Positions 1-12,418 are shown, counted from the stretch's first letter. The stretch is DNA of 64,000 bases from Panulirus ornatus (GCF_036320965.1 NC_092269.1:32667843-32731842), one strand, 5' to 3'. A program made the numbers and translations. Notes: generated by a model from the letters alone, not told the origin.

Positions 1-1
1 C

Positions 2-1771
2 GCAACTACTGACCGTAGGCCAACCTCCTCCGCTTCGGTCGAGCTGCAGGGCAGCGCCAGTACCACCAGCCTCCCTAGAACCATAAGTGGAGACTTGAAC
101 TGTGACGTGGATGTTAATCTTTCGGAGGGAGAGGTGAAGGTTCGTGTACGGGCAGACGAGGATGTGGCATCTTTAACGTCTTTACGCGATGACAGTGATA
201 CAGAAAGTGACAGTGACGAATATGAATTATCCGGTGATATCAAAACTGAAGATGAGTCCAGAAAAAGTGACTCTCCTGAAATCTGCCACGTGGCATCTGA
301 TTGGGAAAAGTTATCGTCGAATGATTGTGACTTGAAAGATGAGCCTCACGCGAGCGATGGTGGCGTGGTTCACGCCGTGCCCTGCGTGACGAGGACTGAC
401 TCATCCGGCAGGTCAAGCCCGTCCAGTTTGGGCATGCCGACTTTCCGCGGCCAGTTCGTGGATTCCCTCAGTTCACAGGACTCTAGGAAGAGGGAGAGCA
501 GCCTGGTTCACGCCAGTCCCTGTTGGGCCACCACAGACTCCGACCTGAGGTCCAGCGTCTCCAGCACCGACTACTACGGCAAGGTTTACCTCAGTGCTAC
601 GCCAAAGGAACGAGTTTACGAGCCCGACTATGAAAACCTTAAGGAACAGAGCCCACTAGCAGAATTCCTCGAAGGTAATCGAGAAGCGAGTGAAGACCGA
701 GCTAGCGAGTCATCAAACCCGAAGACAAGGAAGCGCCGTTTGTCTGGCTTTTGGACTACCAGCGGCGAAGGTGAAAACAGCGATTGGGAGGAAGAAACTG
801 TCTCCGTCGATCTCCAGAGTTCTTTCACCCAAGCTGGCGTTCAGGAAGCAGCGGAGGAAGGTGAGGCATCACAGTCCACTCCTGTTGGTTCGCACGTTGG
901 AGGGCGAACGCCGCCTGAGTACCACGATGCTACAGATTACTCCATCGTGGAAGATGAGTTCGTCCCGGAAGAGGTCCAGCCACTCTCTCCCACCCCACGG
1001 GCTTCTGGTGACACCTTTTCCACAGATCACTCGGCAGCCCCGTCAGACGCACCCGAGCCCCAGCATGCTACCCCTGGCTGGGAACAGCATGCCGCCGCGT
1101 GGGAGTGGCACAAGGCTATGTGGGAGCACCATCAACATCTTCACCAACAACACCTCCATCAGATCCACCAACACCAACTGCAGCACCAGTCCTTCTTTGC
1201 TGACGTCATGTCCTGTTTAGGCGGGAGATGGGGTGCGAGAGCGGGGTCCTGGTGCCGCCAGTCCTACCCCGACTCTCCTCACACCTACCCGGACGACAGC
1301 CGTGGTGCCCACCTGCAGGACAGACCCATGCCTTCCTGCCGGTGGTTGGGGCAGTACCAGGACGACCCTCCATACCGGCCTGCCAAAGCCTCGTCACCCT
1401 GCGATATGGGCAAGCCCCCGAGGTCTCCGCTGCCGCCCTCGGGCTCACACAGAAGTCGCGACACATCGTCAGTGCCGCGGGAAGGCTCCAGGCCACAGAG
1501 CAGACAGCGATCGAGGTCCAGGCGCCGGGCCTATTCGGCCAACTCGAAGTACCGCGTGGAGTTGGAGATTCCTCCTCACTTGCTCTCACGGCCGAGACCT
1601 TCGTCCTTCACTAGCCTCGCCGCCAGAAGACCCGGCAGCCACTCCCCTGAACCCCTAGAAGACGACTTGAGACAGGAAACCCTTCAGTACCTGTCCGGCG
1701 CGGCCCACGACCACAGCGTTGACGCCACACGTCGCCGGTACTGTTGTGTGTGTGCCACCCAGCCCTCTTAA
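2..1771 (+). CDS. 3' part of an unrecognised gene for a disordered, low-complexity protein (5' truncated by window edge)
   Basis: The frame is open from base 2 with no in-frame stop until TAA at 1769-1771, so coding sequence probably enters from the left; no start codon is claimed (the leucine codon at 95 is not a start). I do not recognise a domain. The N-terminal half is acidic and Ser-rich. A motif of the form VHAxPCxxxTDSxxRSSxSS occurs twice, at about 365-430 and 503-565. A His/Gln tract (alternating HQ and HLHQ) is encoded at 1127-1189, and an Arg/Ser-rich basic segment near 1490-1535 could act as a nuclear localisation or RNA-binding patch. The last residues include CCVCATQ. Composition suggests a regulatory or scaffold protein, but that is inference. 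A frame of about 590 codons without a stop is very unlikely by chance, and the composition is unlike the simple-repeat frames nearby. Confidence 0.6.
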   Translation, partial: ATTDRRPTSSASVELQGSASTTSLPRTISGDLNCDVDVNLSEGEVKVRVRADEDVASLTSLRDDSDTESDSDEYELSGDIKTEDESRKSDSPEICHVASDWEKLSSNDCDLKDEPHASDGGVVHAVPCVTRTDSSGRSSPSSLGMPTFRGQFVDSLSSQDSRKRESSLVHASPCWATTDSDLRSSVSSTDYYGKVYLSATPKERVYEPDYENLKEQSPLAEFLEGNREASEDRASESSNPKTRKRRLSGFWTTSGEGENSDWEEETVSVDLQSSFTQAGVQEAAEEGEASQSTPVGSHVGGRTPPEYHDATDYSIVEDEFVPEEVQPLSPTPRASGDTFSTDHSAAPSDAPEPQHATPGWEQHAAAWEWHKAMWEHHQHLHQQHLHQIHQHQLQHQSFFADVMSCLGGRWGARAGSWCRQSYPDSPHTYPDDSRGAHLQDRPMPSCRWLGQYQDDPPYRPAKASSPCDMGKPPRSPLPPSGSHRSRDTSSVPREGSRPQSRQRSRSRRRAYSANSKYRVELEIPPHLLSRPRPSSFTSLAARRPGSHSPEPLEDDLRQETLQYLSGAAHDHSVDATRRRYCCVCATQPS

Positions 1772-2828
1772 CACGCACCAACACCGCCAACCCTTGGTTG
1801 TTCCCAAATTAACTTCTTATGTAGTTCGAACTGACTAATGTAGACGTAGTCTTGGTTGCATGTATGCCTTTTGTGTCGTACTAAATCCTAACGGCAGTAT
1901 TTTTGTAATGATATGCTCTTGTGAATTTGTTAGGGTAGTTAAGGAGGACAGACAAGTGTATTTGTACTGTACGTATATGAAATGAAGAAAATGCGGCAAG
2001 TTCAGAGTTGGCGCATCAATAGTAACCACGTAACGTTTTCTTGGAAACCTGTAGCATTGGTACTCGGAAGCATAGTGCCAGTAAGGATCTACCTTTCACT
2101 GACCGAGCTGTAGTTCACATCGAATAATCAGTGATTGTGTGTGCCAGAGAAGCTGAACGTAACCATTCGCGTCGTTCATGTTAGGAAAAGAGAAAATGAG
2201 AAGCGAAAGTAAATTTTGTCTTTAGGATCCGTGATTCATGATGTACGCTCAGTAAAGACTACGATAGAGTATGCACCTCGAAAAAAGATTATCATGAATT
2301 CGTGATGTAAAAGTAAAGATTGTTAATAGAATTCGTACTACAAGTAACAATGAGCGATAAAGCGTGTACCTGAAGTAATGGCATCTGACCACATGGAAAG
2401 ATTTACAGTAAACCACGTACCACAAGTTGAGATGTGGGAGGGATCGCTCACCACAAGTAAATTTCCCCCGTGTGACACCATCCCATTATTTTACCAGCAG
2501 ACAGTCAGCCTCCATAACACCTCTCACCCTCCGCCTTCATCAACCCCTCCCCACCTCCCCATCCTTGGCAGTGGGTGCAACATATCTGTAAACAAAAGTA
2601 TCTGGGACAACACGTGTGCTGGTGACGCTGCAGGACCAATGTAGCTACGTTGCTGAAACGTTACGGTCGCCCAGTTGGAACGTTTCCATAGAAGAATCTA
2701 GCGCGGGTGTTGCAGCATCTGCGGGTTACTGAATTGTTGTGGGTTTAGGTGCTTAACCATTTTGGTCTTGCGTGCCATATTGTGTAATGACTATGGGGAG
2801 AGAGTTGTACACCGCTTTCAATTCTGTC

Positions 2829-2888
2829 TACACACACACACACACACACACACAATGCCTAAAGTGTGTGTGTGTGTGTGTGTGTGTT
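2829..2888. repeat. (AC)n and (GT)n arms forming a near-perfect palindrome
   Basis: About 25 bases of alternating CA are followed by a nine-base spacer (atgcctaaa) and then about 25 bases of alternating GT. The arms are reverse complements, so this is a hairpin-capable simple repeat. Confidence 0.9.
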
Positions 2889-4628
2889 TAAAAAACGGGG
2901 CAAAACAAGTGTAAGACTTTTTTCCCCCGTAACATAAATAGTACGCCCGCCTCAGCCAGTTACACATATCGACCAGCCCCGAAGTCAGGATGAACACCTG
3001 GGTCGGTTGTGTGGCCCCCCCAAGATTCGACCCCGTGTGTTTTATTGTGAAGAATGTGAATGGTGGCACTTGACTACGTTACGAGCGTAGGTTTCGTTTG
3101 AACAGTAAGGTGACAGAGCGAGTGAGGTGATCGATTTAGTAGCGGGACAATGAGAACTTTCTTCAATTTTGTATCGATGTCCTGCGCGGGGAAAAAAAAT
3201 ATATTCTAGGCTAGAATTCCGTAAAGTTCACTGGCCGTTTTGGGGAAACAAATTAGTTTTGACGATTTAAATAAGTTACCCGAGACGGTCATCAAATTAT
3301 TAGGGAAAGCGAGGTTTCGGTGTCTTATGCGCTGCTCTCAAACTTTCTGCATCACCTTGTGGAAATCGCTTTTGTAATGGTCGATTTTTCAACTAAATTA
3401 TCGTAGGCAGATGACTTTGTTACGGGTTTTACGCTGGAAGGTCAGACTAGTTGCTAGGCTAACGTCAGTATATGCAGTTTAAGTTACGTAAGGACACAGA
3501 ACCTACCTATCAAGCATCGATTAGCGGGCCGGCAAGGTTAGTCTTGTCGGTTACACAGCCCCCGTTTTCTGACAGGCTGGCGCCTTTAGTAAAGAAAACG
3601 TGAGCAAAACAACATGACGCAAGTGCCCTGCTTCCATTGTTGCAGTGCGACCGGCATCCATTATTTAATGACTGTACATAGTACCAAAATATGTTACGAT
3701 GATCGATCATTGTTCGGAATGGCCAACCCGGAGGGGAACAGTGAAAAGGAACAAAGTTTGATTCATTAAGCTGAGGCGCAGGTATATAAATAAACCTCTC
3801 TTGAAATGCAGGCCTGAACACCTCGGTCGATGACGCTGAGCATATTGGCTATCTGCTCTCAAGTGTTTATGAAAGTAATCCACAAAGTTTAGATGAAAGT
3901 CTGCTTAATTTTGAATCTATCCCGGGAGTGGTATGGTATACCTGACAGTGAAAACAAATAACTATCAGTGAAACGTAACTCTGAAAGCAGATGTCGCCCA
4001 ATATATTTCGAACAGCTAATGTATCTATTCAGACAATTATTTACTCTGGGATCAACATTTCTCTGAGCCTTTCCTCGATGCCTTGTTTACCAGCAGCGTG
4101 GTCCCGCATGACCCACATACAAGCATTCCTTCCGTATCGAGAAATATAACATCAGTTTTACTGTTTACTTTACCTTGGCACAGTGGTGGTTCTCGGCCAG
4201 TTTTGCGGCGTTGCTTATCGCGCTCATCTGGGCCGAGCAGTGTGAGTTGGACCCTGAGGAATGTGGCTCAAGATGTCCCATCCTGGCTGACTCCCTTGCA
4301 TTGGGAGGTGGAGAGATGTGGCCCGGGGGAGCGGTGGTGACGTGGTGATCCGGGTTGCCGAGTTTTCCTGGGGGTGGAAAATGGGAAGTGAAGGAGGTTA
4401 ATATCTGTAGGAGAAGAAGGGATGAGGAGGGTTGTAGGTGAATTTCTGATAAGTAGTTTAGCTGAGGAAGGGGACTGTACAGAATAGAGAGTGCTAGGTG
4501 TGGAGGTGGGGCCCTAAGGCCAATTTCCTCACAAAACCAACCAACATCGTAACACACATTCCCAGTCTGCCAGGGTTATTATGTAAATATACTCAGTAAA
4601 CCACCCACACATCTCGGTAAAACCTACA

Positions 4629-4630
<2 letters not shown>

Positions 4631-4713
<83 letters not shown>
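4631..4713. repeat. (AT)n microsatellite followed by short (GT)n
   Basis: About 37 uninterrupted AT units run to 4704 and are followed by a short GT run. Confidence 0.95.
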
Positions 4714-5361
4714 CACTGTAACTATCTTGCTTTCTTTTCCTTCCTCCACTCTGCCTTTCCCCCGCCCAGTTCAGTCCCTTTTCCTATGATAACCATTAAA
4801 AAAAAATGTATCGAGGTGGATTGTGTGGTAAGGGTTGGGATGAGAGGCTCTTCGGGAGTTGTACCAAGGTTGACGACTGGAGTGAAAGGTTGCACCGGGT
4901 GGATGGTGCTACGGGGTGGATTTAAAGGTTCATGAGGCTGTTCTAAGGGTGGATGTGCTAAGGGTTGGTGGCAAAGGTTATGAAGGGCAAGCAGAACGTG
5001 CGGACGGTTACCCCAAGTCGATAGTCATGACTGATTGTCAAAGAGACACAGTGTTGACGTAGACTGTGTTCAGTGTGAGGTAGACAGTGTCGACTCTTTA
5101 GTAGTATGTAGTGACGATCGGCTGATCGAATCTGCTGACAATTGGCAGATAGGCTGTGCTGACGACTGCAGTAGAAGTTCTTAACGTTACAGTGAGGTGG
5201 AAATTTAAGATACTTTGATGGGAAGGACCTTGATGGGGTTAGACTATGGTGAACAGTTGGTATGGTAAGAATGCGAGGTGCTTGGCGTTTGGTTGGACCC
5301 TGACAGTGCTAAGGGCAGGAGGTGGCAGGCTCTGAAAGACTATGGTGTTGGGGTGATGATC

Positions 5362-5389
5362 GTGTGTGTGTGTGTGTGTGTGTGTGTGT
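5362..5389. repeat. (GT)n microsatellite
   Basis: About 14 uninterrupted GT units. Confidence 0.95.
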
Positions 5390-5900
5390 CTGGTGGGGTG
5401 TCGTGAAGGGTGGTGAAAGGTCGGTTGCGGTGTATGATTTCGACCTTGAAACACGAGCAGGAAGCATAATTGACCAAGATCTTGTATTTTTTTAATCCTA
5501 ATTTTTTCCTCAAATGTTTAATTTTCACAATTTCATTTTTCCTTCATATCAGCGGTATTTTGCTTGAACGAATGTGTTAATATGAATTTAACTGATGCCT
5601 TCGACCAGCAGTCTCTAATTGTAGAATTTCAATCGGGTTACATTCCAATTTTTTTCGATATAAAATCATGACTTGTAGACTTTGATTTCACGGGTCTGGC
5701 CGCCGGACAAGTCCGGAACTGTAGTCCTCTGGAGGACGTGGGGAGCGTGGCGTCCTGCCCCAGTGGGAGGGCTGAACACTAACTCTCTCTCTCGTCAAAC
5801 ATTGTCTTTCAAGAACACGTTTCTTAATACGTTTGTAATACTTTAGTATGAATGATTCTCTTCCGTGTCTGTCATACTGAGTCTGTAGATTGTACTCAGC

Positions 5901-5946
<46 letters not shown>
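5901..5946. repeat. (ATT)n microsatellite
   Basis: About 15 uninterrupted ATT units, read as polyleucine in one frame; not coding. Confidence 0.95.
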
Positions 5947-6537
5947 TGCTGTAAAGACGGGCATATTGCCTCGACCCTGTCCTGGGTGTAGGAGACCCAG
6001 TCACATGTACGCGATGTTACATGACTTAGAACGTATCTTCAAGGCGAGGGATCAGAGGTAGTGGTCACAAGGTCGTATGCAATGAAATGCTGCTGCCTTT
6101 TTTATTTTCTTTTGCACATATCTCGTGACGAGGTCATCGAAGGACGACCAAACTTGATCCACAAATATTGCTGACAAAGTAACCTCACATTGTGTAACTT
6201 TCTAGATGGAGGGGTCAGAGGTCAAGGTCACTAGAGGACAATTCATTACGAGAGTTACGAACCATGTCTATCAGTATTGTTATTACTACTACAACTACTA
6301 CTACTACATAACAGGGTTGCAATTAGGTATAACATTACATCAAGGAATATCATCTTTCTGATCATTATTTACATTATCGCTGGGGAAAACAGTGCGTGTT
6401 GGAACCAGTCCAGCCATCGAGCCTTAGATAACGAGGCTTGGAGTTAAAATGTCTTTGTCAGCGATATATTAATATATGTGGCACACTCGTGAATGGCGGA
6501 GGTTACAGTGTCTCGAGAAGTGGGTGTGCGGATAACT

Positions 6538-6539
<2 letters not shown>

Positions 6540-6607
<68 letters not shown>
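6540..6607. repeat. (GA)n microsatellite
   Basis: 34 uninterrupted GA units. A (CT)n array of similar length starts about 235 bases downstream in the complementary sense. Confidence 0.95.
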
Positions 6608-6609
<2 letters not shown>

Positions 6610-6839
6610 AAACTCACGTACGCGTAGAAGAGTTTTTGCCGTGAGCCAGGGGTAGAGAATGCAGTACACGAGTGTCCCCGCCATAATGAAATGTGATTGG
6701 CAAGGAAGGACTGTATCTCCGGCCAGCCTGTGTGGTGGTGGTGGTGGTCAGCCAGGTGTGTGGCGTGGCTGTGGCAACATTACCTGCTGGCCTCATTGTT
6801 CCTCGCCCACACTCGCACGCCTACACCACCACAGCTCCG

Positions 6840-6842
<3 letters not shown>

Positions 6843-6913
<71 letters not shown>
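6843..6913. repeat. (CT)n microsatellite
   Basis: About 35 uninterrupted CT units, complementary to the (GA)n array at 6540-6607. Confidence 0.95.
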
Positions 6914-6916
<3 letters not shown>

Positions 6917-8247
6917 TCCGTATTTTTTGTGGTACCTGCACGAGTACTTACATATATCCCCTAACGTGTATCTGTATTCTCGACCGTCACAGAGGCCCGT
7001 GTGTTTCATCGCGCAACACCCGTCTCTAAAGCAACCCTGCTTTCATGAGTCATAACGCAACACTGGTCTCGCCAGAAACACTAGTTTCCTGGATTCGTGG
7101 CCCGGCTTGTGTTGTTACGGTGTCTGCAGCGGTGTTGATCTCCCTGCAGTGCCAGGCTCAAGTTTCTGGTCCTCGTGTTTGTGTTACACTGGCTTAGTTC
7201 CGCGGTATTCCTTCCCAGTCGTGTCGTGTCGTGTGTGTGTGTGTGTGTTCCATTCCTGGGTGTTTCTTTTCGAGCTGTGATTAATTCAGCCATTGTGGCC
7301 CAGTTCGTGCAAGCTGCAGCTGAAGGATATTCCCAAACTTTTAAATCTGTCGACCTCATCGCAGACTTACTGAGCCCTCGTCCACCCCCCCGTCACATGC
7401 TCAGTTTATGATAATGGTTAGGTTTATATTTCATTCTTGGGTTCTCCCACCACACCAGCTTGTAATTTCTATCGCGAACGTTTAGAACAAGTAATTTGCA
7501 TGCTTCTGTAGCTCTGCTTACGGCAAATGTGTGACTTCCTGCAACCGTTAATAACACTTTGCCTCCACCACAGTCACACGAAATGTAATCCTGCCTTCGA
7601 CTTTACACATCACGTCGTTAAAACTGGAAACTGAGTTTAGATAAGTAACAAACCCCGAACCACGTGCTATTCCTGGTGGAAGTGGATTGCTTTAGGTACC
7701 AGGAAATGGACAAGGCAACGAATGGGACCCGAGGGAATGAAGCGACTCGTGGTGCGGCAGAGGAAGTTATGGTTCTCTAAGGTGTGTGGGAGGAAAGGAT
7801 GCTAAAGTGGGAGCACACGTAGTTTTGCTGTAAGTACTATTTCAGGGTGTTTCCCCGGGGTGTGCAGAGGAGGCGGTAATATAGAGGCCGTGTGGAACAA
7901 GGACTTGGGACCAGCGCAAGAGAAGACGTATCACCCTTAAAATGTGTGACTACGGCTTACAGGTACAATTGACACGTCCCCTCACTTGAGCTGATAAGAA
8001 CTGGTCGGGTGCACTTCTTTGTACGTGGATGAATGTAGGATTAAGTAACAAGTACTACAGATAGGGAAAATGTTGTCCCCCCTCTTTACTAGAAATACTA
8101 GAGAACAGTTTCTGTCTTAATATAAAACCGGTTCACACACATTTAAGAGTTGTAGCCCAGAGTAATGAGGCATTAAACTCGAGGACAACGTAGATGGCAA
8201 CACAAACATGAAACACACCTGATTCTCTCGAAGCCTCAGAGCTGGTA

Positions 8248-8251
<4 letters not shown>

Positions 8252-8294
<43 letters not shown>
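8252..8294. repeat. (GT)n microsatellite
   Basis: About 21 uninterrupted GT units, complementary to the CA part of the compound array ending at 8544. Confidence 0.95.
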
Positions 8295-8296
<2 letters not shown>

Positions 8297-8449
8297 ATAC
8301 ACGGGAGTAAAAACATGACACATATATTCAAGGCTACGAGAAGGGGGCAACGCGTGTATAAAACTCCTCCCCAAACACACAAACAGTTATCACGTAAAGA
8401 CCCTTACCCTTGGTATGCCGGGGAACATAAACAAGGCACGGGAAAAACC

Positions 8450-8453
<4 letters not shown>

Positions 8454-8544
<91 letters not shown>
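8454..8544. repeat. Compound (CT)n(CA)n microsatellite
   Basis: About 28 CT units pass directly into about 17 CA units at 8511. Confidence 0.95.
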
Positions 8545-8546
<2 letters not shown>

Positions 8547-9833
8547 AATAACCTACACCGTACATCTCTACACTCTACCACTGTATCTTCTCTGTCCAAC
8601 CTCCTCTCTACTCTTTAAGCCATTCCCCACCAAAAGAAAGAGGGCCTTCCCTCTGACACTAGAGAAAATGTTTTGTGCGGAAAGTGTACCCAGTGCGGCT
8701 ATAAAAGTCTTGGGTTGTTAGAACATTCCGTGTTAAGGCCTCTGTAAAACTGTCAAACACAAACAAACACTGTCGTGGGCAACGGCTTCACGACCGGTGC
8801 GGTTCTGCAGTGACAGACGCAGGGAGGGAGGGAGTAGGGATGCAAACGGAGACGGATGGAGAGAGAGAGAGAGAGAGGGAATTACACCTTGACCAAGGTA
8901 GGCGTCAAGAAACAGGCGAGGGGAAAACGAATGGGAGGAAAGAGGAGGAGAGGACTTAGTGGGTAATGGAGGGCTAATGGATGTCTAGAATTAGGAAGAG
9001 GGAAGAGGCATAGGAGAGGGAGAGATGTGGATAAGCAGGAGGGTGAAGGTATGAAAGGAGGGAATGGAATGTGGGGGGGAAGATGGAGCATGGGAAGTAG
9101 AAGGCGAAGGACGTGGGAAGGACAGACGCATGGGACAGAGGATGGAAGCGGAAGGGGCGCGAAGGGGAAGGATATCATGGGAAGTGGGAGCTGAAGAGAA
9201 GGTGGAGTAAAGAAAGAAGGTGCAGGTAAGAGATCTGGGATATGGGTTGGAGGAAGAGGAAAGCAGCAGGCTGGAGGCTGGAATGGGGAGGTGGAAAAGA
9301 TGGCAGTGTAATAGGGAGGAAGTCTGTTGTGCCAGTTCAGAGGAGGTAATGTGGGCCAGGCGCCACAAGGTGGTGGTTTCTGCCTGTGTGCTGCGTGGGA
9401 CCGGCCCTCTCCCGCCACAACCACAACAATTACCATCTACCGCGGCCAGCACGAAACCATCCACCCCAAGGTTGTCGGAAGGCTAACGTAACCAAGGTTA
9501 CCAGTGTTGTTAAGTTGCTCAGGTTATGGCGAGGACCCCCTCGGAGAGACATAGACTGTATCGAGTAACACCAGGGGGAGGGGTTGTTAGCGAGGTGTGA
9601 CTTGTACCGAGCGAGGTAGTTAACAGTTAAAGCCGGTTTAACGTAACGAGGGACACCTGGTGGTGGTGTTTCTTGATGTAATGGGGGAATACCTGTTTTG
9701 TGGTAGGGAACGCCGGTCGGACGGAAAGACCGATGAACATTTATGAATTCCTCTTCAATAATTCGGGAACTGTAGTCCTCTAGTAAGAATAGAGTTGGTC
9801 ACATTACCAGCCTCGACACAGGTTATTGAAATT

Positions 9834-10010
9834 AACCCCTTGAGCACGGCGTTAACAATCCTTGAGCACGACTCTACCATCTTTGAGTACGACAGTACGA
9901 TCCTTGATTAAGCTCCCGGATATGATGGCGTTTTAAACTGACCTTGAGTTTGGTCAAACATCATACCGTCATACGTAAAGTTTGTGCCTTCCTACTCAAG
10001 TAGTTAAAAC
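9834..10010. repeat. Dispersed palindromic repeat, copy 1
   Basis: Several degenerate direct units of the form CTTGAGCACGAC with a short variable part lie at 9838-9910. They are followed by a central part with GACC and GGTC blocks, then by partly complementary sequence ending in CCTACTCAAG. The same words and the same order occur at 14266-14395 and 21873-22009, which makes this a dispersed family. No transposase is present, so if mobile it would be non-autonomous. Confidence 0.5.
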
Positions 10011-10789
10011 AGTAAATGCTCAGAGCTATTCTACTTTGTGTAACACGAATTATTAATAATATGACTGTAAAGACAGAGAAGGAACTTCTGGCAGAGGTTT
10101 TGTATGGTGTTTGTGTTGGCACCGACATAACGACAGTGAAGTAGGGCACCGGAACACTTGTGGATACCAGAACGTCCCACACCACAAGCAGAGTGTTACA
10201 AGTTTCCCCTCACCATCTGCGTCGTCTGCTTAGGCCATCTGTAAGGTACGATAACCACGCTCTCCGAGAAAAGCCTCTTGCAGGTGAGATGGGGCCATTA
10301 CCGAAGAACCACTTGTGGATTCAACCACCTGTGCGAGTCAGTGATTGGATTTACCCGTGTGAGAGCCATCTGGTTGTCCCTCAGAGGCATTACTGGCTGT
10401 CAACAGCAGACTCGAGCAGTGTGATGAACTTAAGTGATCGTCTTGCGATGTACGAGAAATGGACCGTTCGAAAAAGCCGCCTTCATGACAGTAGTGGAAA
10501 AATGTCTTATGTCTTAGACAACAGAAATCAGTCTTTCATCTACAAAGAGGTCGAGCTGTAGCAGGATGGGTAAGCGTGTTTGTAGGTTGCTATCTATTTT
10601 GACACAGCCCATGGCACAGACAAGTTCTTGCATATATGATTATATATCTGGTGGGGTGTTGCCGGAATCCGCCTGCAAGCGATGAGTTTTACGGCGGGGC
10701 TAAACCACAGTCAGTAGACGGGAGTGCTGTCAAGTCGCTGACCTCTTCACTGCAAAGGAGTCCATCATGGAGTGCAGCCTTGAAGGTGC

Positions 10790-10819
10790 ATCATCATCAT
10801 CATCATCATCATCATTATC

Positions 10820-10862
<43 letters not shown>
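10790..10862. repeat. (ATC)n followed by (AAT)n
   Basis: About eight ATC units pass through a short transition into about 14 AAT units. Forward frames read as polyHis and polyAsn; these are not evidence of coding. Confidence 0.95.
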
Positions 10863-10865
<3 letters not shown>

Positions 10866-11220
10866 TAACTCCGATCCCTAAGACGTTCAAGGTAGCTCTT
10901 GAGTTCCCTTTCAGAACTCGTTCACTGTGAGTGAATGTTCAGATGGGATATGTGGAAGATGCCACTGCATCTGATGTGACGTCTGCCGCTGAGCAGTGTT
11001 AACCCTCTTTACAGAATTCATATGGATAACACACCGTGCATATGTACAGCTGATGCCAGTGACGTCAGTATTCATGTTAGTAACGTCTGTATTTATGTTA
11101 GTTACAAAACTACAGTGGGTCAGTAAACCTGCCTCTTCATCCTCTTAAAAACGAATAATTTGCATACAGGAGGGCTTTTTCCTTTATCATTCAGCACACC
11201 TCTCTCTTTCTTACACACAC

Positions 11221-11222
<2 letters not shown>

Positions 11223-11258
<36 letters not shown>
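11223..11258. repeat. (AC)n microsatellite
   Basis: About 18 uninterrupted AC units. Confidence 0.95.
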
Positions 11259-11261
<3 letters not shown>

Positions 11262-11845
11262 AAGTGTCATCCGGACAGACGGAAATACTTATGAATATTC
11301 AACCTGGCGTTAATTAATTTCATCGTGCCACAGAGGCAAATTATGACCCCCCTTCCTCGTTTACTGTTAGAAGAATGTGCCTCAGACACACAGGTGTCGC
11401 TTGTATTTATATACTTGTTTATACGTGCAAGCCAAGGGAGGTGAAGCTGATAGAGGATGGTGGTGCCAAACCTGCTGCCATTTTCCTCTCCACACATAAT
11501 TTGGCTGCTGCATTTTACTCTAATTTTTTTTTAGAGACTTACGTGATGGGTCCGAGAATAAATTGTAAGACTATTAGACGGATATTGTCCGTGTTAGCCA
11601 TCGTCTTTAACTGGAGATTATTCAGAGTCAGGAAGTCAATGTTTCTCGTGAAAAATGTCACTGGAAGCGGAGCGAGTGACTGTGAAAGTGGTACACAGGA
11701 ACCATGTTTCCATACGGCAAGATCATGGGTATACAAGTGGCGGTGGATTGTTAAGGAGGCTCTGTCACCATAATTTACATGGTAGCAGATGCCGTAGCTT
11801 ACCGCCACGCTGCCGTACCTCACAAGGACACTTGTGCATATCATA

Positions 11846-12015
11846 GGGCGCCTCAGCTACATGCTACATAGCGAGGGACGCTTCAGCCACAGGGAGTGAT
11901 AGCCACATGCTACATAGGGAGTGACACTTCATCCGCATGGTGCAGAACGAAGGGCACTTTACCCTCGCTACACAGCGAGGGAGGGGCGCCTCATCCCACA
12001 GCGAGGGAGGGAGGA
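11846..12015. repeat. Degenerate tandem repeat, unit about 30-40 bp
   Basis: Words such as CATGCTACATAG, CAGCGAGGGA and GCGCCTCA recur several times with changed spacing. It reads as an old, irregular minisatellite. No long gene-like frame is conserved through it. Confidence 0.6.
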
Positions 12016-12417
12016 AGGAAGGGGAGGGCCGCCGCCTCAGCAACATGCTAATATTGCCCCACACATCGGGAGGACAACGTTTCTGATACAGCAACAGGGT
12101 CGCAGGTGGAGCTTTTCCTGGGGGAGCTTCACAGATGTCAGCGTTGTAGTCTGATGTGATATCGGTTCCTTAACCCTGAGGCAGTCTGCGCTTGTTTGGT
12201 TCTCATCACCACATCCTTGCCCGGTACTCCCTGGGCCCCTGCAACGTACACACACACACACACACGTACGTTACTCCTGGTAACCAGGCGCATAGGTTCG
12301 TCTTCGAAGGTTATTGTAGCTATTCATTTTGTCACGTATTACCGCCGTCGTTTGACGTCGCAAGATGTGTTCTTAAAACCCATCTCGTCGCTATTTTTAG
12401 TTAGAGCAGCACCAACT

Positions 12418-12418
<1 letters not shown>

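Noticed and set aside
3020..3040. GATTCGACCCC resembling a tRNA B box
   Set aside because: No matching A box at a suitable distance and no acceptor stem.
3510..3821. 103-codon minus-strand frame
   Set aside because: No domain, no initiation or splice support; probably chance or old repeat.
8252..8551. Reading frames made of repeated Val-Cys, Leu-Ser, Thr-His, Glu-Arg or Tyr-Ile pairs here and at every other dinucleotide array
   Set aside because: They are direct translations of microsatellites with no gene-like flank.
10160..10561. 133-codon plus-strand frame without low complexity
   Set aside because: It opens with GTG, shows no recognisable domain, and neither flank offers convincing exon structure.
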